From Phycisphaerales bacterium (lineage in GTDB: Bacteria > Planctomycetota > Phycisphaerae > UBA1845 > Fen-1342), in contig JAEUIR010000003.1 in assembly GCA_016795025.1 (NCBI GenBank), forward strand, positions 4,720 to 55,612: a stretch of 50,893 bases of DNA. Direction: 5' to 3'. Positions 1 through 8,666 of the stretch are shown here, piece after piece (within the stretch, counting starts at the first letter, position 1; each line of letters starts with the position of its first letter). Below the pieces are notes generated by a model. That model had not been told where the DNA came from. It was given only the letters and a program-made list of their open reading frames with translations, and did no database searches. The position numbers and the translations under genes are program-made.

Positions 1-473
1 CCGGAATCGGTGATAACACGACCGAAGATGGTGCTTGGAGCAGGATAGCAGTTATGTTTGCCGACAAACCACAAAGTTCGCGCGTCTGCAAACGCCCCAT
101 CTAAGGTTGTTGCACGCTCTCCGCTTGGCGCAGCAAAGTGCGTGAGCGTTGGACCAGATTCGGCCTTAAGCATTCGCGGTGCGTCCTCAATGAGCGATTC
201 AGCATCCTGGCCAAAGTGCGTTCGAAGCGCCTCGATGGCATCTGCCCGGTTCGACCACCGAACCCGCATGAATCTTTGCTTATCGATTTCGTCGATATTC
301 CACACATCGTTCACGCGCGAACGAGTAGCCTTGTCTTGCTTGAATCGGATCGGTGCCACACCAATCTCAGTTCGCAGCAAAAGCGCGCCGGGTATCCGCA
401 TCTTCGCCACCTCCGATCCCGGCGTTGGAGCGAAAAAGACTTGGAACGACGCGCTCCCCCATCCGCGTATCAT
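1..473 (-). CDS. hypothetical protein, 3' end beyond the window
   Basis: An ORF on the minus strand begins at an ATG at 473 and stays open for 157 codons to the window edge, so its C-terminus is missing. The translation has the composition of a normal soluble protein: mixed charged helices such as RADAIEALRTHFGQDAESLI, and a later stretch with WFVGKHNCYPAP. The frame is also open upstream of the ATG as far as the insertion sequence at 551, and no good ribosome-binding site precedes 473, so the true start could lie further upstream. I do not recognise the family. Overlapping plus-strand frames read as Arg/Ser-rich nonsense, which supports the minus frame. The insertion sequence lies about 80 bp upstream and may have separated the gene from its promoter. 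Confidence 0.5.
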   Translation of the reverse strand, partial: MIRGWGSASFQVFFAPTPGSEVAKMRIPGALLLRTEIGVAPIRFKQDKATRSRVNDVWNIDEIDKQRFMRVRWSNRADAIEALRTHFGQDAESLIEDAPRMLKAESGPTLTHFAAPSGERATTLDGAFADARTLWFVGKHNCYPAPSTIFGRVITDS

Positions 474-550
474 TTTTGTTTCAACAGCGTAGTCCGATTC
501 GTTACATAGCGCACCGAACAGAAGCGCGCTTTGGAGGCGCGCGTCACTAA

Positions 551-568
551 GAGCTCCTAACAAAACCC
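551..568 (+). repeat. left terminal inverted repeat of the IS
   Basis: GAGCTCCTAACAAAACCC pairs with the complement of the right end, with one mismatch at the fifth base. TAA at 548-550 directly precedes it. Confidence 0.88.
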
Positions 569-626
569 TTGCCGGAGTGAGTGGGAGACGGCATGATTCG
601 GCTGATTCATCAGGCGGAGCGGTGTC

Positions 627-1447
627 ATGGAGGACAGGCTCATGGCGAAGCCCTTGGTCACGGACGACCTGTGGGCGGTGATCGAACCGCTGTTTCCAAA
701 ACCCCGCCGGTATCCCAAAGGCGGACGGCCGCGCGTGGACAACCGCGCGGTCCTGACCGGCATCCTGTTCGTGCTCAAGACCGGGATTCCGTGGGAGTAT
801 TTGCCGCTCGAGCTGGGTTGCGGGTCAGGCATGACTTGCTGGCGTCGGCTGCGCGACTGGCAGAAGGCAGGCGTGTGGAATCGGCTGCATCGCGTGTTGC
901 TGAACCGCTTGCGGGCGGCGGATCGCATCGACTTTTCGCGGGCGGTGGTCGACAGCGGCTCGGTGCGCGCCGTCGGCGCGGGAAAAAAACGGGCCCCAAC
1001 CCGACCGATCGCCGCAAAGCGGGCAGCAAGCACCACGTCATCACGGATGCGAACGGCGTTCCGCTTGCCGTTCGACTCACGGGGGCCAACCGGCACGACG
1101 TGACGCAACTGCTGCCCCTGGTGGACGCGATTCCCCCGATCGCCGGCAAGCCGGGCGCGCCGCGACGACGGCCGGATCAACTCTATGCGGATCGGGCCTA
1201 CGACTCGCATCTGCACCGCATGCTCCTGTGGCTGCGCGGCATCGAGCCCGTCCTCGCCCGCCGCCGCACCGCGCACGGCAGCGGACTGGGCCGGTTTCGC
1301 TGGGTCGTCGAGCGGACCATCAGTTGGCTTCATCGCTTCCGACGCCTGCGCGCCCGTTACGAACGCAACGACCGCATCCACGAGGCCTTCCTATCCATCG
1401 GCTGCGGCCTGATCTGTTGGAACGTACTCAAACGCGGGTTTTGTTAG
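627..1447 (+). CDS. IS5-family DDE transposase, made by -1 frameshift
   Basis: This is the transposase that moves the surrounding element. The first frame (from ATG 627) gives the N-terminal DUF4096-like region, with DDLWAVIEPLFP and GGRPRVDNRAVLTGILFVLKTG, up to VVDSGSVRAVGAGKK, which holds the first catalytic Asp. The second frame continues with KAGSKHHVITDANG, LTGANRHDVTQ (second Asp) and FRWVVERTISWLHRFRRL (catalytic Glu). The frames meet at seven A residues (983-989), and a -1 slip there yields about 273 residues, normal for the family. Without slippage a 158-residue product ending at 1103 is made; such short products can act as inhibitors in related elements. The start ATG is preceded by GGAGCGGTGTC, a usable Shine-Dalgarno. 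Confidence 0.88.
983..989 (+). other. A7 slippery site for programmed -1 frameshifting
   Basis: The zero frame reads GGA AAA AAA CGG and the -1 frame reads AAA AAA ACG. An A AAA AAA heptamer lies exactly where the transposase must change frame to join the first Asp region to the rest of the catalytic core. GC-rich DNA follows (GGGCCCC) and could slow the ribosome. Confidence 0.8.
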
Positions 1448-1453
1448 GCGCTC
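1436..1453 (-). repeat. right terminal inverted repeat of the IS
   Basis: Read on the minus strand this is GAGCGCCTAACAAAACCC, the partner of the left repeat. TAA at 1454-1456 follows it and completes the target duplication. Confidence 0.88.
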
Positions 1454-1481
1454 TAAAGACCTTTTTGTTGCTATTGTCAAT

Positions 1482-1925
1482 GTGAACCGAGGCGAGCTTT
1501 ATCGATACGATGGCGCGGACCCGACCACACGCCGCTTACTCGCCACGGGGCTCGAACTCGGCAGCCAGTATTGCAGCATCGCCCTTTCGCCAGACGAGCG
1601 AGAAGTCTATTTTGCGCGCGGCAGTTACATTTGGGCTATCGACGCAGACACCGGCGATCAACGAGTAGTGTTCAACATCGCCGGCGGTCTGGGCCGGGGC
1701 ATCGCCGTCTACACGCCGCCCAAGCCGGGAGACCTGAACTGCGACAATTGGGTGAACAACTTCGACATCGACCCGTTCGTCCTCGCGCTGACTGACGAGG
1801 AAGGCTACGCGGCCCGATTCGGCTGGTGCGACCGCAGCCGCGCCGACATGAATGCCGATGGTGCGATCAACAGCTTTGACATCGACGGCTTCGTCGCGGC
1901 CGTGGTCGGCGACACGGGCGAATAG
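1482..1925 (+). CDS. C-terminal remnant of a secreted protein with dockerin-like module
   Basis: The frame gives about 147 residues from a GTG at 1482 but stays open back into the insertion sequence, so the 5' part is probably lost. The N-terminal piece (LSPDEREVYFARGSYIWAID) resembles the last blade of a beta-propeller. The C-terminus holds two EF-hand-like repeats, [20 protein letters not shown] and DMNADGAINSFDIDGFVAAV, of the dockerin type that binds calcium and attaches secreted proteins. There is no signal peptide on this fragment. Joining the flanks across the IS target site keeps the frame open for only about 16 codons before a TAG at 507. The gene was therefore either already broken, or the left flank is not its original neighbour. 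Likely a pseudogene fragment. Confidence 0.6.
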   Translation: MNRGELYRYDGADPTTRRLLATGLELGSQYCSIALSPDEREVYFARGSYIWAIDADTGDQRVVFNIAGGLGRGIAVYTPPKPGDLNCDNWVNNFDIDPFVLALTDEEGYAARFGWCDRSRADMNADGAINSFDIDGFVAAVVGDTGE

Positions 1926-2035
1926 CATCGCGCGGTTTGCGCAGTGTGCGCTCGGGACGCGGTGCACGTTCACGAATCGCGGAACGGCCAATATCCGGCG
2001 GAGCGGAAACCGGCACCCGCCATCGCGCTCGCCGC

Positions 2036-2041
2036 TATAAT
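2036..2041 (+). promoter_or_regulatory. candidate -10 box, possibly leaderless start
   Basis: A perfect TATAAT ends eight bases before the ATG of the M16 peptidase at 2050, and no Shine-Dalgarno lies between. Transcription would begin at or next to the start codon. No convincing -35 box was seen. Confidence 0.45.
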
Positions 2042-2049
2042 CCCGCGCC

Positions 2050-3294
2050 ATGAAATCCTCATTCGTCGAGCATCAGCTTCCGAACGGCCTGCGCATCGTC
2101 TGCGAAGTCATGCCAAACGTGAATTCGGCGTCGGCCGGGTTTCTGGTGCTGACCGGGTCGCGGCACGAAGCGCCGCACGAGCATGGCGTGAGCCATTTCC
2201 TGGAGCACATGTGCTTTAAGGGTAACGAGAAACGCGACTGGCGCGACATCAACGTACGATTCGACGAACTCGGCAGCATTTACAACGCGTTCACCGGAAA
2301 GGAGCACACCGTTTATTACGGCTGGGTGCCCGCCGAGCGCTTTGTGGATCAGCTCGAACTGCTGGCCGGGCTGGTTCGCCCTTCGCTGCCGGATGGCGAG
2401 TTTCAGACCGAGCGCAACGTCATCCTCGAAGAGATCGCCATGAACGGCGATAGCTTTGGGTGGCATGTCTCGAATTTTCTTCATCAGACCATGTTCGAAA
2501 AGCACCCATTGGCGCATGAGATCCTCGGGGAGCGCGACACGATCGCCGGCCTGGCGCTGAATACGATGCGCGATTACCGCGACGAGCGTTACTCGCCGCG
2601 TAATATGGTTCTCGTCGCCGCCGGCAACATCGATCCTCAAGAGGCATTCGCCTACGCCGGGCGCTATTGCGCCGATTGGGCGCCGCATGCCAACGGTCAG
2701 CGGTCGATCGCGCCGCCGGCTGCGTTCCCGGCCGGCGTGCGCAAGCTGCATTTGGATCGGTTTCAGCAGCAGGAACTGATCGTGGCTTATCCGTGCGCGG
2801 CGGCCGGCGACCCGGACGAAGAGAATCTCGAAGCGTTTTGCGCGTTATTCGGCGGGCCGAATTCGCGGTGCTATTGGAATTTCGTGCAATAAGGTTTCGC
2901 GACCAGTGCGGGGGAGGCATGGATTTCATATCGCGATTGCGGTGTGCTGGCGTTTTACGCGGAAGGCGATCCGCAAAACTCCGAGGCCATGCTCGCGGCC
3001 CTGCGCGCTGAAGCCGCTATGGCAATCGCAACCGGCTTTACGTCTGATGAAGTCAGCCGCGTGCGCAATCAGCGGCGCACGCATCTCGCCCTTGAAAGCG
3101 AGAATCCACGCTCTCGTTTGATGCAGTTGGTTGATGATCTCGAATCGCGCGGACATATCAGAACAAGCGAAGATCGGCTTGCGGCCGCCGATGCGGTGAC
3201 ACCGGAGTCGATCACCCGATGCTTGCGGCGATTTTCGCTGAATGACGATGGGCTGCTGTTGTCCATCGGCTCGCGCGACTGGCCCGCCGCCTGA
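2050..3294 (+). pseudogene. M16 zinc metallopeptidase interrupted by in-frame TAA
   Basis: The frame encodes a processing-peptidase-like M16 protein of 414 codons, about the usual size for the mitochondrial processing peptidase/PqqL-like group. The inverted zinc motif HFLEH is at residues 49-53 and the distal glutamate is in VILEEIA near residue 128. At 2890-2892 a single TAA interrupts the frame. Reading resumes in the same frame with GFATSAGEAWISYRDCGVLA and continues through a normal C-terminal M16 domain to 3294. Family members usually have a VQKG-like sequence here, so one base change could have made the stop. The 280-residue truncated product keeps the catalytic half but loses most of the second domain. 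The alternatives are recent inactivation, readthrough or a sequencing error. Confidence 0.82.
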
Positions 3295-3297
3295 CGC

Positions 3298-3342
3298 AAA
3301 ATCAAAAACCGCCGCGTCCGGAGTTTATCCAAAACGCGGCGG
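3298..3342 (-). terminator. intrinsic terminator for the minus-strand thioredoxin-fold gene
   Basis: A perfect 9-bp stem (3309-3317 with 3334-3342) closes a 16-base loop. On the minus strand it is followed by TTTTTGATTTT (3308-3298). It lies between the convergent M16 and thioredoxin-fold/dockerin genes. The T-run favours termination of the minus-strand transcript. Confidence 0.8.
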
Positions 3343-3375
3343 ATCCGAGGGATTGAATGTCCTGCGCTGCGCGAG

Positions 3376-4314
3376 TTAACCGCCGGCGATCATCTCGACA
3401 AATGGATCGATGTCAAAATTATTGACAGCGCCGTCCGCATTGCAGTCCGCGTTCATATAGCTGCAATCGCGGAAGGCCGCCTCATAGGCGGCTTGATCCG
3501 TCAGCGCCAGCGTGAAGGAATCAATGTCGAAGTTGTTCACGCTGCCGTCGCAGTTCATGTCGCCAGGCGTATTGTCGGAAGGCAACGGGCTCCACGGCCA
3601 GAACATCAACTCACTCTGATAAATCGTGCGCGGGTTGGTCGTGATGACCTGCGCGATGACCAGCGCGCGAACGTCATTCTGACGCGACCAGCTCGTCGCA
3701 TTCAGCGTGAACTCGCGGCTGAACTCCATCGTCGCGCCGGCCGGGATCGTTTGGTTCGTCGGGATTGTGTATCCCTGCATCACGCAATTGCGATAATGCG
3801 ATGATCCGGTCGGCCAGTGGTCGAGCAACTGAAGAAAGTGAATCTTCACCTGCCGGTCCGTGCCGTCCGTGTTGGTGATCCGCGCGTCGATGCGATACGT
3901 GTGATTCGTGTCGTTCACCACTTCCGCACCCGTCACGATCTGCAGGATGCTGTTCACCGGACGGCGCGCGTTAAAATCCGTGGTGTACTGCTGCGAAGGA
4001 TACTGCCCGACGCGGACAATCGTGCCGTCCATCCAGGTCGTCGGAAAGCCGGTAATGCCATAAAAACTCAGGCGCGTGTTCCCCCACGGCGTCGTGTATG
4101 AGTCGCTGCCATGCACTTGCAGGAACGCAAACGTCTCTTCATTCGAATCCTGAATCGCGCCGCAGGCGTTGCCGACCGGCGGGCAATACTGGCACCATGT
4201 GGCCGTGAACATTTCGCACACGACCTGGCGCTGCTCGGCGAGAGCCGCGCCGGTCGCGAGCAATCCGGCTGATGTAAACAAAAGACCGCTCGCGAATTGA
4301 CGGATACCCATCAT
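3376..4314 (-). CDS. secreted thioredoxin-fold protein with C-terminal dockerin module
   Basis: The protein has 312 residues. A signal peptide (residues 1-26, ending GAALA) is followed by a thioredoxin-like domain with a CQYC redox motif at residues 41-44 (TATWCQYCPPVG) and a later cis-Pro-like GFPTTWMDG. The layout resembles Omp28-like secreted redox proteins. A beta-rich middle part follows. The last 60 residues hold two calcium-binding dockerin-like repeats, DMNCDGSVNNFDIDSF and [17 protein letters not shown] redox activity outside the cytoplasm, tethered through the dockerin module, is inferred. The start is supported by GGAGG eight bases upstream of the ATG at 4314. The pseudopilin gene ends 66 bp upstream on the same strand, so the two could be co-transcribed. 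A strong terminator follows. Confidence 0.8.
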   Translation of the reverse strand: MMGIRQFASGLLFTSAGLLATGAALAEQRQVVCEMFTATWCQYCPPVGNACGAIQDSNEETFAFLQVHGSDSYTTPWGNTRLSFYGITGFPTTWMDGTIVRVGQYPSQQYTTDFNARRPVNSILQIVTGAEVVNDTNHTYRIDARITNTDGTDRQVKIHFLQLLDHWPTGSSHYRNCVMQGYTIPTNQTIPAGATMEFSREFTLNATSWSRQNDVRALVIAQVITTNPRTIYQSELMFWPWSPLPSDNTPGDMNCDGSVNNFDIDSFTLALTDQAAYEAAFRDCSYMNADCNADGAVNNFDIDPFVEMIAGG

Positions 4315-4380
4315 GCGTACGTCCTCCAGAAAAGGGACCGAAACGAACCTGAATATGAGTTCCCGAATTGGGCCTACCCA

Positions 4381-5382
4381 CTAGCGTTGCAAGTTGTTCA
4401 CATCATCCTTCGTGCCGAACAACCCGTCCTTGCCTGCGGTGATCAGAATAAATGAATCCTTGCGCACCGGAACAAGCGACTGACGATTCGTCGATTCGAA
4501 TGCCTGCTGATTGAGAATGTAATAGCAAAATGTCTTCGTGTCGTTAGCGATGTTCTGGCGCGTCGGCGGGTCGGTCGGACCGAAATCCTTCAGCGGATGT
4601 TCGCCCGCGCCGAAATCCCACCAGGGGAAATCGCATTGCGTTCCCTGGCATAGCCCCGTGAACAACGCGTTGTCGGCCATATTGTAAATACCGCCGCCTT
4701 CGGCATAGCGCGTCGCCATCGCGGCCGCGGTGTTCTGCGCGCGAAGCGGATTCGCGCGGTAATACAGCACCGGATAGCCGAATGTGTCCAGGATCACCGG
4801 CTGCACGCCGCTCGTCGTATCGGTGGCCTGGCGCGGCCCGCTCGGAAACGGGTCCGTGCCGGACATATTTGGAATGTCTTTCGGCGCGGCCAGCTTCACG
4901 GCGGCGCCGTCGAGATAAGGCCCGACGCGCCCAATTTTTCCGACAGGGTTGTTGGGCGTCGGCTCGCTGGCGTACCAGTCGCGCTGTTCCCAATACTGCG
5001 CCGGATTCTGAAGCATGTCGCGGGGCACATTACGGCGCGGCACATAGCCATCGGTATCTTTGCCCATCAGATAGCGTACGAGCGTTTGCGCGCCGAATAG
5101 CGTCTGCTGACCCTCTTCGGTCGGATCGTCCGCGAGAAGCGACGGCGGATAGCCGCGCGTTTCCTGGTCGTTTTCGTTCTGGAACATTTCAAGGCCGGAG
5201 CTGATCGCCGCCAGCGTTGACGAAGTCTTCGTGTTCTTGGCTTGGTCGCGAGCTTTTGAGAGCGACGGAACGAGGATTCCAATGAGCAATGAAATGATGG
5301 CGATGACGGTGAGCAGCTCGACCAGCGTAAACGCGAAGCGGCGCGGTGTTCGCGCCGAACTACATTGGCTCGCCCAGAGCAT
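4381..5382 (-). CDS. type IV pilin-like / type II secretion pseudopilin protein
   Basis: The protein has 333 residues. After 17 residues with basic character comes the prepilin cleavage and helix motif: A17 then FTLVELLTVIAIISLLIGIL, with the conserved Glu at mature position 5. Residue -1 is Ala rather than the usual Gly. This N-terminus is cut and methylated by prepilin peptidase and packs in a pseudopilus or pilus. The C-terminal domain is about 290 residues, long for a pilin, and ends with GKDGLFGTKDDVNNL, a likely calcium-binding loop as in GspG-like pseudopilins. Start choice: GAAGGAGA lies just upstream of ATG 5382. Planctomycetes carry many such orphan pseudopilin-like proteins, and no secretion machinery is adjacent. 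The precise role is unknown. Confidence 0.82.
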   Translation of the reverse strand: MLWASQCSSARTPRRFAFTLVELLTVIAIISLLIGILVPSLSKARDQAKNTKTSSTLAAISSGLEMFQNENDQETRGYPPSLLADDPTEEGQQTLFGAQTLVRYLMGKDTDGYVPRRNVPRDMLQNPAQYWEQRDWYASEPTPNNPVGKIGRVGPYLDGAAVKLAAPKDIPNMSGTDPFPSGPRQATDTTSGVQPVILDTFGYPVLYYRANPLRAQNTAAAMATRYAEGGGIYNMADNALFTGLCQGTQCDFPWWDFGAGEHPLKDFGPTDPPTRQNIANDTKTFCYYILNQQAFESTNRQSLVPVRKDSFILITAGKDGLFGTKDDVNNLQR

Positions 5383-5538
5383 TCAGATTCTCCTTCGGGC
5401 AATTGCGCCAATAAAAATCCGTTCTAATAGCGCAATCGCTCGCGTACCCAAGTTCTAGTATGGCCACTTTTACAATTTTATGCAACGCAAATTTCCACCA
5501 ATTGTCCCGCCCGACTCGCCCCCGGCCATCAGAAGTCA

Positions 5539-8481
5539 CTACGCAGAGTCAGCGGGCCGAGCAAGCAGCTTTGGAGCCAGGTACGCCCCTGTATAGCCCA
5601 TACCGCATGCAGCCACCGACTCCGGCGTCCCCTCCGCGACCAGGTTTCCGCCCGCCTGCCCTCCATCCGGCCCGAGATCGATCACCCAGTCCGCGCACTT
5701 GATCACGTCCAGATTGTGCTCGACCACCAGAACCGTGTTGCCCATGTCCACCAAGCGGTTCAGCACCGCGAGCAACGTCTGGATGTCCGCAAAGTGCAAG
5801 CCGGTTGTCGGTTCGTCCAGCACATACATGGTGTGGCTCGACGATCGTGCGCGCTGAGCCGCCACCGCCTGCGCCGCACCGTCTTCGGGGATTACATTGA
5901 TCCCTGCGGGTCGAGCCAATTCCGCGGCGAGCTTCACGCGCTCAGCTTCGCCGCCCGATAGCGTGTTCGAAGGCTGCCCCAACTCGATGTAGCCAAGCCC
6001 GACGTCGCTAAGCGCCTGTAATCCAACGCGAATCTTCTGAAAGCTGTCGAAGAACTTGATTGCCTCTTCCACGCGCATCGACAAAACGTCGGCGATCGAC
6101 TTGCCGCGATAGCGCACGTCGAGCGTCTCGCGGTTGTACCGCGCGCCTTTGCACTCCTGACAATCCACAAACACATCGGGCAGAAAGTGCATCTCAATCC
6201 GTCGCGTGCCCTGACCCTGACAGGCTTCGCAGCGACCGCCCTTGGCGTTGAAACTGAACCGGCTCGCGTGATAGCCGCGTATCCGCGCTTCCTTTGTCAT
6301 CGCGTACAACCGGCGAATCTCGTCGAACACGCCGGTGTACGTGGCCGGATTGCTCCGTGGCGTGCGGCCGATGGGCGTTTGATCGATTTCGCGCAGTGCG
6401 TCGATGCGATGCGCACCAAGCAGCCGCTCGTGAGCGCCCACCTGGCGTCGCGGACTGCCCTCCGCCCCGGGTCGCGCGCCGAAACGACGGCGAAGCGCCG
6501 GAACCAGAATCTGCGAAACCAGCGTGCTTTTGCCTGCACCGCTCACGCCTGTCACCGCGACGAACATTCCCAGCGGAATGCGCACGTCAATATTCTGGAG
6601 GTTGTTTTCCCGCGCGCCGCGAATATCAACAAACCAGTCTTTTTTCGCCGGGCGGCGCCGATCCGGCAACGGAATTGAGTAGTCCTCACGCAGATACTTC
6701 GCGGTGATGCAGCGTGGATCGGCCAGCACCTGCGCCGTCGGCCCGGAGGCGAGCAGCTTGCCGCCATGTAGACCGGCGCCGGGCCCCAGTTCCACGAGAT
6801 AGTCCGCCGCACGAATCACGTCTTCGTCGTGTTCGACCGCGATGACGGTGTTCCCGAGATCGACCAGCCGGCGAATCGACCTCAGCAGCCTTTCATTATC
6901 GCGCTGGTGCAGCCCAATGGTCGGCTCATCGAGAACATAGCACACGCCAACCAATCCGCTTCCGAGCTGCGTCGCGAGCCGGATGCGCTGCGCCTCGCCG
7001 CCTGACAGGGTCGCGCTCGGACGATCCAGCGTGAGATAGCCAAGCCCGACGTCGTTCAGGAATTTCAACCGTTGCCGAATCTCGCCGACGATCGGCTGCG
7101 CGATTTGCGCCGCTTCGCCATCGAAGCGCATGTCGTCCGCGACGGCAAACGCGCGCTCGATCGTCATCGACACGATGTCGCTGATTCCGTGTGGCCCGAT
7201 GCGAACAGCGCGGGCCGCCGGCTTAAGACGCCGCCCGTGGCATGCCGGACAAGGGCAATCGGATTGATACTCCGACCAGCGCTCGCCCTCCGTCTGCTTG
7301 CGCGAAGTAGCCGATCGTCGCGCCAGATTGGGAATCACGCCTTCAAAATCAATGTTGAACTGCGCCTTTTGCTCATCGCTCAGCCCATGCAACACCGCGC
7401 TCCGCACCGCTTCGGGCAATTCGCGATAGGGCGTTTCGGGCCTGGCTCCGAACGCCGCGCAAAGTTCCCGCAGCGACTGCGTAAATGTCGCCCCCATGCC
7501 TTTTGAGCCGAGCGGCCACGGTGCGATCGCGCCCTGCATCAGCGATTTGTCCTCATCCGGCACAATCAGTTGCGGATCGAACCCCGGCTCGGTACCCAAT
7601 CCGCTGCATCGTTCGCAGGCGCCATACGGCGAGTTGAAGCTGAACATGCGCGGCGATAATTCTTCGATCGAAAACCCGCAAACGCGGCATGCGAAGCGTT
7701 CGCTGAACTGTTCGTCCTCCCACGCTTCATCCCCCCCGCTCACGTTCGTGCGGGACTGCGATACGATCACCCGGCCGTCACCCACGGTCAGAGCCAATTC
7801 GATCGCGTCGGCGATGCGGCGCCGATTTTCCACAGCGCCGCCGCGCGCCACGATTCGGTCGATGACCACGTCAATGTCGCGCAGATCACCGCCGGCGCGT
7901 TCGACGAGCTCTCGCAAATCCAGTAATCGACCGTCCGCGCGGGCCCGCACAAATCCCTCTCGCTGGATGCGTTTCAACACTGCGGCCGCGTCGTCCCCCC
8001 CACGAAGCACCGGTGCAAGGATCATCACTCGTGTGCCGGGCTGCGCCGCGCTGACCGCGTCAACGATCTGGTCGATCGTGTGCCGCCGGATGGGTTTGTC
8101 GCAATTCGGGCAGTACGGCTCGCCAACACGTGCGAACAGCAATCTCAGGAAGTCATAGATTTCGGTGGCGGTCGCCACGATCGAACGCGGATTCGAAGAG
8201 CCGCCCGCGGAGCTTTGCTCGATCGCCAGCGTGGGTGGAAGTCCTTCGATGTGATCGACATCGGGCTTGCTGAGTTGTTCGAGAAAATAACGGGCGTGAA
8301 CGCTGAGCGATTCCACGTACTTTCGCCGCCCCTCGGCGTAGATCGTGTCGAATGCGAGGCTGGATTTACCCGAGCCGCTCAGGCCGGTGATGACCACCAA
8401 CTGATCGCGCGGAATAGTCAGACTGATATCGCGCAAATTGTGTTGCCGCGCACCGATGACGCGAATTACCCGTGAATCCAC
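5539..8481 (-). CDS. uvrA: UvrA, excinuclease ABC subunit A
   Basis: UvrA is the DNA-damage-recognition ATPase of nucleotide excision repair and works with UvrB and UvrC, which are not in the window. The full frame runs from a GTG at 8493, but the GTG at 8481 has GAGG six bases upstream and gives the usual start MDSRVIRVIGARQHNL, so 980 residues are preferred. Numbering from 8493, Walker A motifs are at 37-44 and 649-656, LSGGE signatures at 496 and 845, and Walker B motifs at 520 and 891. Zinc CxxC pairs are at 269/272 with 293/296 and at 755/758 with 778/781. A 25-residue insertion (862-886, PAGINVIPEDG onward) lies between the second signature and Walker B, where most UvrA proteins have only a few residues. 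The gene is divergent from the transporter gene. Confidence 0.95.
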   Translation of the reverse strand: MDSRVIRVIGARQHNLRDISLTIPRDQLVVITGLSGSGKSSLAFDTIYAEGRRKYVESLSVHARYFLEQLSKPDVDHIEGLPPTLAIEQSSAGGSSNPRSIVATATEIYDFLRLLFARVGEPYCPNCDKPIRRHTIDQIVDAVSAAQPGTRVMILAPVLRGGDDAAAVLKRIQREGFVRARADGRLLDLRELVERAGGDLRDIDVVIDRIVARGGAVENRRRIADAIELALTVGDGRVIVSQSRTNVSGGDEAWEDEQFSERFACRVCGFSIEELSPRMFSFNSPYGACERCSGLGTEPGFDPQLIVPDEDKSLMQGAIAPWPLGSKGMGATFTQSLRELCAAFGARPETPYRELPEAVRSAVLHGLSDEQKAQFNIDFEGVIPNLARRSATSRKQTEGERWSEYQSDCPCPACHGRRLKPAARAVRIGPHGISDIVSMTIERAFAVADDMRFDGEAAQIAQPIVGEIRQRLKFLNDVGLGYLTLDRPSATLSGGEAQRIRLATQLGSGLVGVCYVLDEPTIGLHQRDNERLLRSIRRLVDLGNTVIAVEHDEDVIRAADYLVELGPGAGLHGGKLLASGPTAQVLADPRCITAKYLREDYSIPLPDRRRPAKKDWFVDIRGARENNLQNIDVRIPLGMFVAVTGVSGAGKSTLVSQILVPALRRRFGARPGAEGSPRRQVGAHERLLGAHRIDALREIDQTPIGRTPRSNPATYTGVFDEIRRLYAMTKEARIRGYHASRFSFNAKGGRCEACQGQGTRRIEMHFLPDVFVDCQECKGARYNRETLDVRYRGKSIADVLSMRVEEAIKFFDSFQKIRVGLQALSDVGLGYIELGQPSNTLSGGEAERVKLAAELARPAGINVIPEDGAAQAVAAQRARSSSHTMYVLDEPTTGLHFADIQTLLAVLNRLVDMGNTVLVVEHNLDVIKCADWVIDLGPDGGQAGGNLVAEGTPESVAACGMGYTGAYLAPKLLARPADSA

Positions 8482-8666
8482 ACCGAGCCTCACGGCGAAG
8501 CGGATGCCCGCCCACTTGTCGGCCGCTCAGCCAACCTGATGGACAGGCTCACGATTCGCAATCTGGTAATTGTAGCGAATTTGACGATTTGACCCCCGCG
8601 AGGCGTTTTCATTCCCGGCGTCAGCCGTCAGAATGCCGCATCACGATTCAGGCATCCGGAGCGAAC

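Larger units (their letters stand above)
551..1453 (+). mobile_element. IS5-family insertion sequence (IS427/IS1031-like), complete
   Basis: A 903-bp element is bounded by 18-bp imperfect inverted repeats (GAGCNCCTAACAAAACCC, 17 of 18 matching) and flanked on both sides by TAA (548-550 and 1454-1456). The three-base TNA target duplication, the length and the two-frame DDE transposase fit the IS427/IS1031 branch of IS5. The element carries a single transposase read through a frameshift. Both ends and both reading frames are intact, so it may still be active. It sits just upstream of the remnant of a dockerin-bearing protein gene. Confidence 0.9.

Noticed and set aside
557-1381. 274-codon minus-strand ORF inside the insertion sequence
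   Set aside because: Antisense to the transposase and lacking any recognisable motif.
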